DNA of 64,000 bases from Dasyornis broadbenti (GCA_013397935.1 VZRN01006295.1:398111-462110), one strand, 5' to 3'; positions 12,881 through 24,708 are shown, counted from the first letter of the stretch. Numbers and translations are program-made. Notes: generated from the sequence alone by a model not told the origin.

Positions 12881-15800
12881 CACTTTTTGAAATGTTTTGC
12901 TATAATTTTTAAAAGCAGTTTGCCTAAAGGTACTGATACATTTTTATGACATCTTTGAAAACGTGCACAGAACAATTTGTTGACTCAATGATTGACTTAT
13001 ATATCATACGTAGCATACCAGTCACTTTCTTATGAAGTAAATTACATGTAGCTTGTATTTTACTACTTTGTTTTGTTTTACATTTCAACAAAAGAAAAAT
13101 CCCAAAGATTATAGATCATCAGTATATGTTCTGTTCATGCCAGTGTTTAGTATCCACTCTTCTCTTTCTTCTACTCTGAATTTTTCCAGAATCCTTCCTG
13201 ACAAACAGGATCATTTTCCCTTATCAGTGTTGGTTTTAACCTTACAACTCTTTACCTTGTACTTTTCTGCATCAAAGCTGAGTGTAAAGCTGTTCTCTTT
13301 GATATTTGCTATTGGTAGACGTCTTCCTAAAGCAAACCTTGAACACTCTGATCAAGTAGAACTACAACCTGTGAAATTCAGAGCTATTCCAGCGATAGTG
13401 CTAGGATCAGACAATCCACATAGGGACTACGAAAGGGAGTGAGTTCATGCAAGGAATGAATAATACAAATGCCTTATCTAGCCACTGACGAACAGTACAT
13501 CAAGCCTTTGCCATTCCGCTTGCTAGACCTAACAATTATTTTGCAGAACAGAGAAGTCATAGAATTATACATATTTTCACTGGAAAATAGCTGTAAGTCC
13601 TGGTCATAAATGGTTCTAACATGAAGAAAACCTCTCACAAATGATAACAGCTGACTTGCAATCCCATAGCAGCAGTGCTGCTCCTTTTGCTACAGTGAAA
13701 AGCAGTTGTAACATTGCACTAGAAACATGACTGATGCCAGTAGTACTGTGGCAAGGGAATAAGTGATGGGAGCCAGTGCGAGGTGTGAATTGCCCTCTGA
13801 AAGCCTCTTTCTTCCCTGCTAAGGAATCTGATGCTTTGCAACATTCCTGTAACTCCTTGGTTGTAAAAATAAACAGGCTGAAGTTACTTACAATGAACAC
13901 ATCCAGCTGCACTTTATATGTCTTTACTCAGAGAGGTTTTTTTTCCCTCCCACACCAGTTCTAATTCTAAACAGTTTATAAAGAATTATATTACTATTTT
14001 TAGCATGGACATGTTTCACTTTAATGCTTTGAGCAATGGATTGCATTTTTTTTTAATATCTGTGGGCCCTAGAATAGTTTTAAGACATGGAATTTTGTCC
14101 TAAGGTAAAGTCTGCTTCTGAAAACGATCTTTTATTCCTTGGTAAAAATCTTGTGATGTTTCTGGGAGGACCATTACTAAATCATTATATATAAAATTAG
14201 TGTGATAAATAAGATAAAGTTGTAACCTAATACCACCAAATCTGAATGATGTAAGACAAATTGCCTGCTTGTAGAGACATTCAGTAGTAAAAAATTTCAA
14301 GTAGCTTGTGACTCAGGGTAAGAAAACCTTTGAATACAGTGAAATAATCTCATAGTACTTGGCAAAAAGATAAGAAAAGAAAAGAAAATTATGATTCTTC
14401 ATAATCCTATTGGCCGGATCCCACTGCAATCACTACTTCTCAGAGATAAAACCTAAAGTCTTCTTAGAACCATAGGAAATTTAAATGGGTCCATCATCGT
14501 AAAACTCTGTTCTTTGTAGATATTAATTGGACAGAACATCTGCACAGCTAACAGTAGTGAATTCTAGTACTTCTTGGGATCATCTGAGTCAAACAAACAA
14601 TTTTTTTTTCCCTACAAGTGTTCAACTATGTCCTCTGTGCTGTTGAAATCATGGTGATGGAACAAATCAGTATTCTTGATGGATTTATTCTTGTTTTCTC
14701 TCTCATATCTACATTCATTGCTCTGGAACCCTTAACAGAAAAGAGATTCTTTGCTGTTTTCTTATAGCTCCACTTCAGTGACTACTTATATTTTGAGCAT
14801 TTTTTAACTCTTCTGGACCTGGAAAATCTCCAGCATTTAAACCTTACCCAGATTTCCTCTTTTTTGTGGTCTTGGATCTGTTGGTGCTGAGAGCTTTTTA
14901 TCCCCCATTTTTTTCCCTCTTCTGTGTAGGTCTTTTTCAATCTGCAACTCTGTCAAGAAGGGAGCTAAAACTTTTCATGAGAGAAATTATGAAAGTGCTC
15001 CTTTTCTCCTTCAGCACTGCCAAATCTGACAACTTTATTCCAAGGGTTGCAGTATTTGATCCTTTGTTATGTAGTTCTTTTTAAGTATATGTGACTGACA
15101 GCTTCCACTGTAAATAAAATTTCCCATCTGTGTCAATATTTAAAAACTTTGAAAACATAATTTCAATAAATCCCAAAAGCTCCAAGACAGTAAAAAAGGG
15201 CTCCCTGAAAGAAGTCTTCCTACGACTTTTTATTTTGTAATTTTGGGAGGATATTTTGACAGTTTAAAGGTACTTCATGTACCTCAGTGATTCTTTCTCA
15301 AATACTTCCTTCTCTATTCTGAAATATGTTGTTCAGGTGGAGTGCAGATGTGTCTTTACTTTGGAATAAATAGGTTCTTTTAACTTTGCTTCATCACAGA
15401 CTTGAGAGAAGTTAGACCAAATAATGCTATGTTCCAGGGGCAGGTTGAGGAAGGCTATTCTCAACTCGTTTATCATTTTATAGGAAATCCAACATAATAG
15501 AAAAGGGTGGATCTTTGTCATAGCAGTAAAATCATGGCTAATTTGGTTTGTAGATTCTGTACTCGATCAAACACATTTATTCTTTTTAATACAATTTAGC
15601 CAGTCTTGAAGGTACATTTATGTATTGATTAAATTATTATTATTACACTAAATTTTAAAGATATGTTGCTTTATCTATATCTGAGAAGATGAATATAGAA
15701 ATCTTGCAACTAAGAAAAATTTCTACTAAAATGCTTTGCTGTTACAAAATACATCTAGAATATTTACTATTTAATTAAGTTTATTTTGTGTTACTTTCAC

Positions 15801-16372
15801 TGTACTGGATGCTTCAATGAATTCTAGGCAACTTGAAAGCCTTACAGAGATGCTGCATTCACTATCATGTCCTTCTGAAAGAAATCTTTGTGTTTCTCCA
15901 TCTTTCAGTCTAATGATCTTTAAAAATGTGTTAGAGTAGGCGTTGCTATCTGCAAATCATTTCACTTGCATCTGAGGTTTACTGTTCATGTAAATATTTT
16001 TATCATCCTTTCTGCTTGTGTCATCTTTCTGTGAGCATCTCCTTTCTGGTATCAGTTAATCATGCTAAAGGACCTCAGACACTTAAAACACAATTTTGTT
16101 GTGTAGAAGCAGGTGATATACAATCTCTTGGGCTACAGGACACCACAGATCGTATTATAGATGTGGCCGTGTATAGGAAAATTTTTGGCAAGAAGCACAC
16201 TGGACAAAAGATTTATAAATGTTTTTGGCTAGGCAGATTGCTCTCTTCCCAAAGCAGGGAGCCAGAGAAAACAGGTGGAGTAGCTCAGAACCATGGAAGT
16301 GTCCTCAACCAGCCTGGCTGAGGAAAAATCTAGTAAGAAGACATTTGTCTCCCCAGTAAATCCATATTTGAA

Positions 16373-16399
16373 ATACTCACACATAAAGAGTGTGAGTAT
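16373..16399. repeat. Perfect inverted repeat, 10-bp arms
   Basis: Arms ATACTCACAC and GTGTGAGTAT around a 7-base loop, in the MARCHF11 intron. Confidence 0.9.
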
Positions 16400-17288
16400 C
16401 AGCATATACATACATACAAAAAGTTAGGAGCTTCATTTCTTTTAATAAGTTGACTGAACGCATACAATAGGCATAAATATTAGCTACATGGAAATTCATA
16501 AGCAGATTGGTCTGTTGAGGATTCCAGAAAATCTGTATTTTCCTTGAAGGACCTTTTAAAAGATTTCCTGGGTCTCAACAAAAAGATGACTTGCAACTTT
16601 TTCCTATTGAATACTGAAGAGAAAGAAGACAGTCTATCATCCTTACTATGCTCATTGTGGTTAATAATAACATTTAATTTATTCTTCTTCTATTGAAGCA
16701 AGACAGGAAAGTCAGTATACTTATAGCTGTTTCAGGTTTTCATAAATCATCTGTGCTCCTAAGTTGAACTAGGAATCTAAAAGCAGTTAGATTTGTCTGT
16801 ATCTGTACTGAATTCTACAAAACACTCTTAAACAAATTTAGAACTATCCTGTTCATTACAGAAGGTCTAATGTACTTAAAGGTCTACTTAAACCAGTACA
16901 AATCTCAGTAAATAAATAGTACTTACCATGAACAAGGGCAGCACTAGCATAAACAGTCAATATCCAAATCTGCAAGTTTTGCATTGGTTTCCTTAAATCT
17001 AAATAATTTATTAACTTAGGCATGCTCCGATTATTCCAGGATTGGTTATGTTGAGCTTTCATTCAGAACAACTTTATTTCCTCTGCATGCTCCTGCCTCC
17101 CAAACACATTAATAACCAGTTACATTTCAGATGTACTGTTTGTTTGAATTATTAATGTTATGAGTAATTTAATTGCATCTGGAAATTGCCAGAGTTGTTA
17201 CAATGTGTTAAATCTCTATTTGCTCTCAAAATGGTATCCATTGACATTTTGTATAAATGCTTTTTTTTTTCCTTTTCCTTAATTTCAG

Positions 17289-17611
17289 GACTGATAGTCC
17301 ATGAAGGTGCATCTGTTTATCGAGTGTTTAAGCGCTGGAGGGCTGTGAATCTACACTGGGATGTGTTAAATTATGATAAAGCCATGGACATAGAAGAGAG
17401 CAATCGAGGAGAATCCTCAGCAGGAAGGACATTGTGGCTGCCACTGACTGCATTTAGAAACAGAAGTTTAGTTCATCCAACACAGTTAACCTCACCAAGA
17501 TTTCAGTGTGGCTATGTGTTGTTACAGCTGTTCAACCGCATGAGACCTCAGGAAGATTCATCAGAGGATAACTGCTCTGGGGAAGTAGTCATGAGAGTGA
17601 CCTCAGTGTAA
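17289..17611 (+). CDS. MARCHF11: MARCHF11 last exon: cytosolic C-terminal tail with PDZ-binding end
   Basis: The exon follows a polypyrimidine tract and CAG acceptor (ends 17288). Its first two bases complete the Gly codon split with the 10220 donor, giving ...VCIG-LIVHEGASVYRVFKRW. It encodes 106 residues after the split codon, then TAA at 17609..17611. The tail has a basic juxtamembrane stretch (VFKRWRAVNLHW), a YVLL sequence that fits a YXXphi sorting signal, and the C-terminus VVMRVTSV. The final TSV fits a class I PDZ ligand. MARCH11 is known (from mammalian work) to bind AP-1 through a tyrosine motif and Veli PDZ proteins through its C-terminus, and to be enriched in testis; that function is inferred here by orthology. 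No frame damage is seen. The two exons together cover roughly the last 171 residues of a protein of about 400. Confidence 0.95.
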
Positions 17612-18507
17612 AGATTGTGCTCACTGTGCTACACAGATAAGGATAATGTACCCTGGTGTTACAGGACTTTGGAATGTAGTTATGATGAATGGTGAAACCA
17701 TTAACACTTGAAAAAATATATACACTTTTTTTTTAAATTTAATGTTTTTTATATGATCAGAACACAAATACATTTTTCTGGGGGCAAAAGTCTCTTGCTT
17801 TTTATATAGTCTGATTTATTGAATCTTTTCTCAATTTGTACCTGAGGTATATATAGCATAGCTTAACTCTTAGGTCTTTGAATGATGAGGAAACTCATTT
17901 TTAAGTAAAAAGATATATTTAAATGTATTTTCTTAAACTCTGGCTTTAATCCACTACTGTTATTTTTTTCCACTTTCATGAGGATTAAACTGGACAACAT
18001 TCTTCCAAAAAGAATAAGAATGTTGACACAAGTCAAATATTCTTCCTTTTCTGTCTTTATTCTACTGTGGTTTGTAGCTCAGTTCAGTGTGTGAAAGTAA
18101 GTAAGAGATATATTGTCCTTTGCCTTTAAGCAGGAAGTCAAGTGGGTGTTCTACAAAACCTAAAGGAATATGGGAAGTGTTTTCTTTTAGCTCTCCCAGA
18201 TGTCCATGCAGGATATCAGACACAAGTATGACACAGACAAGGGAAGAGTCTTGCACTGCCTCTCGAGTCTTGAGTGCTGGTGCTGTGCCTGTGCACAGAA
18301 GTGATGCTACCTTGTGACCATGCTGCTGGAATTCACAATCCGTGAATTTTTAGTACCATTCTAATTATAGGTCATTGACATCCCTTTTTTGGTTTTAAAA
18401 AAGAAGAAGATATATTCATTTCAACTTCTGGAATAACAATTAATCCTGATAGAAACTGAAGTATAAATAATGCAGAACCTTAATTTTGCCAGGGAACAAA
18501 TAATCGT

Positions 18508-18513
18508 ATTAAA
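18508..18513 (+). terminator. Candidate poly(A) signal ATTAAA for MARCHF11
   Basis: The most common variant hexamer, about 0.9 kb after the stop codon, shortly before the CR1 cluster. It is chosen only because no AATAAA was found between the stop and the repeat; RNA evidence is needed to call it. Confidence 0.25.
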
Positions 18514-18603
18514 AATGAGCCAATATCATGACAGATAATCAGTGCTGTGAAGTTTGCTTCTCTTGTTTCTGTTTCATGGCAAAAATTCTAATAGAATTTA
18601 ATC

Positions 18604-18627
18604 AAATGGAAATGGAAATGGAAATGA
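18604..18627 (+). repeat. Short (AAATGG)n repeat
   Basis: Three to four units of AAATGG with a final GAAATG variant. Confidence 0.85.
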
Positions 18628-18724
18628 AAATAATTTTCAAGTTAATAATAAGCCTATTGAAGGTTGAGATAGAAAAGTAAGGCTGAAATGACTCTGAAAG
18701 CACTTAGCTTACATAAAACAGTTT

Positions 18725-19025
18725 CATAGAATGATAGAATATGCTGAGTTGGAAGGGACTCATCAGGAGCATCAAGTCCAACTCCTGGCCCTACACGGGA
18801 CACCCCAAGAGTCACACCATGTACCTGAGAGCATTGTCCAAACACTTCTTGAACTCTGTCAGGCTGGTGCTGTGACCACTTCCCTAGGGAGCCTGTTCCA
18901 GTGCTCAATTCACCTCTGGTGAAAAATCTTTCCCGGTATTCAATCTAAACCTCCCCTGACTCAGCTTCAGGCCATTTCCTTGAGTCCTGTCACTGGTCAT
19001 GAGAGTGAAGAGGTCAGTACCCACC
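18725..19025 (-). mobile_element. CR1 LINE, 3' part, interrupted by an LTR
   Basis: The left edge is the CR1 tail in reverse (CATAGAAT-GATAGAAT), followed by the reverse-oriented 3' region (TTGGAAGGGACTCATCAGG ... GCCTGTTCCAGTGCTC). The sequence breaks at GTCAGTACCCACC, where an LTR begins, and resumes about 665 bp later. Confidence 0.9.
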
Positions 19026-19602
19026 CGTCGTGGTTTAACCCCAGCCAGCAGCCAAGCCCCAGGCAGCTGCTCGCTCAGTCCCCACCAGTGGGACGTGGGA
19101 GAGAATCAGAAGGGTAAAAGCCAGAAAACGCATGGGTTGAGATAATGACAATTTATGAGGGAAAGCAAAAGCCATACACACAAGAAAATTAGGGAATTAA
19201 TTCACCGCTTCCCATGGGCAGGCAGATGTTCAGCCATCTCCAGGAGAGCTGAGCCTCTACACGTGTAGTGGTTAATTTACAAGACAAAAGCCATCACTCC
19301 AAACATCCCTCCCTTTCATCCTTCTTCCCCCCACTTTATATACTGTGCATGATGGCGCATTGTCTGGGATATCCTTTTGGTCAGTTTGGGTCATCTGTCC
19401 TGGCTGAGTCTCCTCCCAAATTCCCAACAACCCTCAGTTTCCTCACCAGCAGGGCAGTACGGAAAGCAGACAAGGCCTTGTCTCCTTAGCAATAACAAAA
19501 ACATCTCGGTATTATCAACCCTGTGCTCAGCACAAATCCAAAACACAGCCCGTACCAACCACTGTGAAGAAAATTAATTCTATTCCAGCCAAACCCAGCA
19601 CA
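19026..19602 (-). mobile_element. Endogenous retrovirus LTR (solo) nested in a CR1
   Basis: In + orientation the segment opens CGTCGTGGTTTAACCCC and ends AACCCAGCACA; read on the - strand it begins TGTGCTGGGTTTGG and ends with a TTAAACCACGAC-like terminus, a common bird ERV LTR type. Internal landmarks include the reverse of a TATA-box region (CACTTTATATACTG) and GGGATATCC. There is no adjoining gag, pol or env. A clean target-site duplication was not seen. Confidence 0.85.
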
Positions 19603-19689
19603 TTCCACTCCTATTCCATTGCATTTACATCATGCCAGGTGTCCCACTACTCAATACAATTGCAGTAACCACCACCTTAACCAGCACAC
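19603..19689. other. Unassigned spacer between LTR and resumed CR1
   Basis: About 87 bp that match neither the LTR interior nor CR1 as I know them. It ends in ACCAGCACA, echoing the LTR end at 19594..19602, so it may be an LTR extension or a second partial LTR edge. Confidence 0.4.
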
Positions 19690-20352
19690 TGTCCCTCTGC
19701 TTGCCCTCATGAGGATGTTGAAGACAACAGTGAGGTCTCCCCTCAGTCTCTTCTCCAGGCTGAACAGACCAAATGAGCTCAGTTGTTCTTCATACAACTT
19801 CCCCTCCAGATCTTTCACCATCCTTGTTGCCCTCTGGATGCTCTCTAGGAGCTTACCATCTTTCTAACACTGTGGCACCCAGAAGTGCCCCCAGCACTCG
19901 AGGTGAGGCCGCCCCAGTGCAGAGCAGAGCGGGACAATCCCTTCCCTTGCCTGGCTGGCGATGCTGTGCCTGATGCCCCCCCAGGACATGGTGGGCCCTC
20001 CTGGCTGCCAGGGCACTGCTGACTCATGTTCAACTTGCCATCCACCAGGACCACCAGGGCCCTTTCCACAGCTCTGCTCTCCAGCATCTCATTCCCCCTC
20101 CTACACACACATCCAGGGGTGCCCTGTCTAAAGTGCAGAATCCAGCACTTGATCTTGTTGAAATTCATATGGTTGATGATTGCCCATCTCTCTAATTTAT
20201 CAAGGTCTCTCTACAGGGTCCCTCTATCCTTGAGGGGGTCAACAGCTCCTCCCAATTTAGTGTCATCAGCAAACATAATTAGCGTTCCTTTGAGTCCTGT
20301 GTCCAAGTCATGAATGAAGATGTTAAAGACAATTGGGTCAAGGATGGAGCGT
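19690..20352 (-). mobile_element. CR1 LINE, continuation beyond the LTR
   Basis: Resumes CR1 in the same orientation as 18725..19025: CCTCATGAGGATGTTGAAG, CTCTTCTCCAGGCTGAACAG, CTCGAGGTGAGGCCGCCCCA, ATGCTGTGCCTGATGCC, and on to AAGTCATGAATGAAGATGTT and GGATGGAGC at 20343..20351, where it stops abruptly at a second LTR. Confidence 0.92.
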
Positions 20353-21016
20353 TGGGTTGACCTTGTCTGGCTGTCAGACCCCCACCCAGCTTCTCTCTCA
20401 CCCTGCTCAACAGAAAAGGGGAAAATAACATGAAAAACTTGTGGGTCAAGACAGAGGCAGGGGCATCACTTACCAGCTACTGGCTCAAGCAAAAGAAGAG
20501 ACAGCTCAGGGAAAATTATTTTAATTTATACCCAATTAAAATCAAGTTGGGTGTTGAGAAACAAAGACCAAACATAAACCATCTTCCTTCCACCCACCCC
20601 TCCTCTTCCCAGGCTCAGCTTCAACCCTTCTCTTCCAAGTCTTCTACCTTCTCCCCACTGGGTAGTGCAGGGGGATAAGGAGTGGGGGTCCGCAGTCAGT
20701 CTATAACAGCTCCTGTCTGCTACTCCTTTGTCCTCCTCACACTTCTCTGCTCCAGCCTTGGGGTTCTCCATGAGTTTCAGTCTTTCAGTATAAACCTGCT
20801 GCAGTGTGGGCTCTCCATGGGCTACAGTTCCTTCAAGACATGTCTGCCAGGGGCTGCAGTGTGGATGTCTATTCCACCAGGACCTCTCCAGGGTCACAGG
20901 GCAATCTGCTTGGGACTGACTGTGTTTGACTTGGTGCAGTCCCAGCCTCATCTCACAGAGGTCACCTCTGCAGCTCCCATCCCCACCTGCCCCGCTGGGC
21001 ACCTGTACCCAGTACA
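20353..21016 (-). mobile_element. Second endogenous retrovirus LTR at the CR1 end
   Basis: It starts TGGGTTGACCTTGTCTGGC and ends CCCAGTACA. The internal order (CACCCAGCTTCTCTCTCACC, a TAATTTATACCCAATTAA block carrying a reverse poly(A) signal region, then many CTCCAG/GGGCTCTCCATGGG modules) is that of a long, module-repeat bird LTR, shortened here. A 163-codon - strand ORF (21017..20526) lies wholly inside and is not a gene. Confidence 0.8.
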
Positions 21017-22654
21017 CCAGTAAATACTTTTCTGTTTCAAAATAGGTTTATCCAGTGGCTGAAAATTTTTATTTTGTGCAGGAGGTGGAGTGCTGAGGCT
21101 GGAAAATTCCCACTCATGAATCAACAGGATGGTGCTGCAATCAGTGCATGCCTTCCTTTCATAAGAGGCTCACGTGCCAAGACCAGACACAGGAGGCCTC
21201 TGTAACCACACTTGGAAGGGAGATAGAAACAATTTAAGCATTGGTGCTTAAAAGCTCCTTCTATATTCATAAACATTTATCCAATGAACTCTACGCAGGG
21301 CCCAGCATTCTGAGTCTCACAAGCTCAAAGTTACACTTCATAAATCTACAGATGCCTTTCTACTCTTTATACAATTCATGTGAAAAGTAGTACATAAGCC
21401 ATGAACAACAGAATGCTATCTCAAAAAAGCCAGTTTATCTCCTGCATGACAAATTACCAGCACACAACAGGCAATCTCCTTGAGAAACTACAAGAATATA
21501 CTTCCAGGTTATCTTTTAACAATTTCCCAAAGGAGGAATTTGGGGAGAAATAAAAGATGAAACTATGACTTGAGAAACCTGCTGTATCCCTGGGAAGTAC
21601 TTGTTCTTAATTACTACTAAAATGAAGGTTGCCTTCTCAGAAGGACCACAGCTCTGCTTCATCAAATTGAGAACACAGTTAGTACTTCAAAAAGCACTTG
21701 CAATACCAGCATAATAAAGTCCGTTGTGATCAAGATACTTATGTTTCACACCTTTTAGGTACTTGTGATCTCTGGGATTTAAAGAATATTTAAGTGGTCT
21801 TTTGCAGGATCCTAAAAACAAAATTAAGAACTATATGAAAACCTTTTATTGCAAATAATTTTTTCATTCACATCCAAATAAGTAAGGTGCTGGGGGAAAA
21901 ATTACTCACCAGAAAAAAATCAATAGATGCAATTTAAGAGAGGACAAGACTTCTGTGTACAAATACTTGAAAGACACCTGGGTCTAAAACACTTAACAAC
22001 TTCTGAGTGAAAAAAATTGCCCAACTAAGAGAAATGAAAATTGATAGTAAGAGAAATGTTTATGGCAAATATCACAAGAGCCTTTTTAATGGTAGGATAA
22101 CTCAACATTAATTTCTATGGCACAATAATTTTGCGTAAGATTGCATTTATGTATTTCCATATGTAGAAAACAAGATCAGGAAATTATAAACTGCAACAGG
22201 ATTAGTATGGGCAGGATGCACTTTAAAAAAAATAATGAAATTGTTTTGCCGTGCAAAATGTTTTCAGTAGTAAGAGTGCCTAGTGCACGACATGAACATT
22301 TCTTCATTGACCTTGTATTTGGATTTGTGCAGTACTTGCAGTGCTGTAATCACCTACATGCCAGAAGATGAATTAAAATGAGAACAGGTGCATAGAGAGT
22401 ATATTAGAGAAAGGAGCAGGGACTCCATTCCAGTCACTACAGGGAGGGGAGGGAGGGTGTGTGCAGAATTAGAAGAGCATGCCTTGTTCTGCTTAACAAA
22501 AGCAGAGAGTGAATGTTATTGTTCTCAGTTAATACATTGCAGAATAAAATTTATTTTAGGCAAAGGACAAGCCTAAGACGGCAGAAGAACTCAAGGACAC
22601 AAATAGATCAGAAATAAATTTAGCTAGAAGTTCAAGGTACTTTTAAAATATTCA
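21017..22654. other. Unique intergenic DNA
   Basis: No gene, RNA or repeat recognised. A short G-rich run (GGGAGGGGAGGGAGGG) lies near 22441. Confidence 0.6.
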
Positions 22655-24140
22655 TGGAATGAATCACAGACAACAATTCAAGTTGGAAGGACCCACGGCA
22701 GGATATCTAGTCCAAGCTGCAGAGTCAGCTCTGAGGTCAGAGCAGGTTGCTTAGGGCTTTAAGCTACTGGGCCTTAAAAATCTTCAAGGATGGAAATTGC
22801 ACAGCCTGTATGGGCAACCAGCTCCAGCTCTTGACTATTCCCATAGTGAAGCAGTATTTCCTTCTGTCCTACCTTTTCTCCTGTTACAGCTTATGCCCAC
22901 TGTCTCTCATTCTTCCATAAAGCCTCACAGGGAAGTGGGTGGCTCTGCCTACTTGAAAACCCCTTGCTGGGTCCTGGCAGGCTGCTGTTGGGCCTCCCCT
23001 GAAGCCATCCCTTCTCAAGGCTGAACGAGACCTGATTCCTCAGCTTCCCCATACAGGGCAAGTGCTTCTGCTGGATTTCTTCAGTTGCTTCATGTCTTTC
23101 CTATACTAGGTTGCCCAGGGCTCTGCAAAGCACTAAAAGATGTAAAAACTTGGTGGTGAAGACAAAGGCAAAGAAGGCTTTAGGGACATTGGTCTTCTCT
23201 GCATCCACTGCCACAAAATCACTCTCCCCAATGAGCAGTGAGCACACAGCTCCTTGTTTGGCCTTCTATATGCAGAGGATAAAGGTCTTTGTCTTGTCCT
23301 TGACATCCCTTCCAGTTCCAGCTGAGCTTGGCTTTCCTAACCCCACCCTTGAAAGCCTGGGTGATATTTCTAAAGTGCTCCTCTGTAACCTGGCCCTGTT
23401 TCGGCCTCCTTTATGTGCCCATTTTCCAGAGGTGTTCTCCCCTGAGTTCTTGGCTTAGCTGAGCAGGGCTGCTGATACACCTGCTTGTTTTCCCAGGTAT
23501 CAGGATGAACTGTTCTCAAGTGATACCTACAGTTATGGCAGTTCCCCTCATTTGTTTCACCCTTCAGAGCTGCTCCTGTGTGATCTCAGCTGCCCACTCC
23601 CTGAACAAGATGCCAGCTGCTCACCTGGTGCCTGCCATTTGGGCTCTGCAATGCTCTTCCTTCCCTCTCTCCCCTGAGGATCATCATCTTGCTTTCACAC
23701 TCCCCATAGCTAAGGCTGCCATGGGTCACCACCTCCCCTGATGGTGCCTCCTTGGAAGGGACAGCAGATCCATCAGTGTGATCCCATGGGATGGCCCAAC
23801 CAGGCCCTGTATCAAGAAGTTGTCCCTGACACCATCCAGAAACATACTGCTGCGTGTGTCCTGACATGCTGCCCCTCCTGCAGTGACAGGGAGGCTCATG
23901 GCCCCAAGGAACACTGGGCTCTGCCCACCCCAGATTCCCTCAAAGGTTTTAAGTAAGTCCCCTCTCTCGCTCTGATCCCATGGTCAGTAACATGGTCCCC
24001 CCATGCTGCTGCCCTTCCTTCTCTTTGCTTGGTTCTGACTCAAGCTCTCACCAGACCCTCAGCTGTCCCACAGAAGAACTCCACACATCCCACCTGCTCC
24101 TTTAAGCCTTGGACATCCCTCCTCCTTTTCCTCCCTGCCT
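22655..24140 (-). mobile_element. Decayed CR1 LINE, internally deleted
   Basis: The left end is a reverse CR1 3' terminus (ATCACAGACAAC ... AAGTTGGAAGGACCCACGG), running to about 23070. From about 23140 the match jumps to a more 5' part of CR1 (GGTGAAGACAAAGGCAAAGA AGG), and near 23815 to the region before the endonuclease (GAAGTTGTCCCTGACACC, then CCAGAAAC). The 3' end is better preserved than the rest; the right edge is vague. Two overlapping CR1 copies are an alternative. Confidence 0.7.
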
Positions 24141-24309
24141 GAGTTTTCTGCTTGTCTTTCCTGAGTGTGCCACAATGAATTACTGGAAGAGCCTCCCAAG
24201 AAAAACAGTGACAAAAAATCCAGCTGAATCAGAGGAGTAATGAAGACTTTAATGAAGTAATTGACATGTTATTACTAGTGGTGGCAGAAGACTGGGATTA
24301 ATACACTTC

Positions 24310-24708
24310 TGTCCTGGTTCTGGCCAGAACATGGCTCATTTTTGCAGTATCTGGGAGGGGCATGGCCAGGACCTGGAGGGTATTCTGTACCACCTCATCT
24401 TCCTCTCTCTTCTGGGGAAGAGTGGTCCTTTCCGGTCAAGTAAATGTGGTGGAGGGAGATGTGTGGTATTGTCTGTTGTTGGGAGGGGGTTTCCATGTGA
24501 ATAATTTCTTTTCTTGTACCCTGTGTCTTTAGTATTGTAGCTGTTATTTTTCGTTTCTAATCTCATTGCTGTTTCCAGTAAATTGTTGAGATCTCAACCT
24601 GTGAACTTTACCTCTTGTGCCTCCAATTCTCCTCTCAAGAGCAGTGCATGGTTTGGAGAGTCTCAGTCGGGACACTGAATTGTGGAGAACCATTCCTAAT
24701 CCACGACA
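24310..24708 (+). mobile_element. Solo endogenous retrovirus LTR
   Basis: The segment begins TGTCCTGGTTCTGGCC and ends CCTAATCCACGACA, TG...CA bounded. Internal landmarks: TTCTTTTCTTGTACCCTGTG, GTATTGTAGCTGTTATTTTT, and AAATTGTTGAGATCTCAACC, as in a widespread bird LTR family. The flanks are CTTC on the left and CCTTC on the right, possibly a 4-bp target duplication shifted by one base. No internal retroviral genes. Confidence 0.82.

Larger units (their letters stand above)
10221..17288 (+). other. MARCHF11: MARCHF11 last intron
   Basis: 7.1 kb of AT-rich DNA between a GTAAGC donor and a pyrimidine-rich CAG acceptor. It is unusually free of recognisable CR1 or LTR sequence compared with the rest of the window. 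It contains two perfect short hairpins (12860 and 16373). Confidence 0.9.
17612..18724 (+). other. MARCHF11: Probable MARCHF11 3' UTR and downstream flank
   Basis: The AT-rich stretch from the stop codon to the first CR1 element. No canonical AATAAA was seen on the + strand; an ATTAAA variant lies at 18508..18513. A short (AAATGG)n run occurs at 18604..18627. The transcript end is not determined. Confidence 0.4.

Noticed and set aside
13053..13442. 129-codon frame in the MARCHF11 intron
   Set aside because: No recognisable domain or splice-site support; likely chance.
20526..21017. 163-codon open frame on the - strand
   Set aside because: Lies wholly inside an ERV LTR; composition comes from LTR modules.
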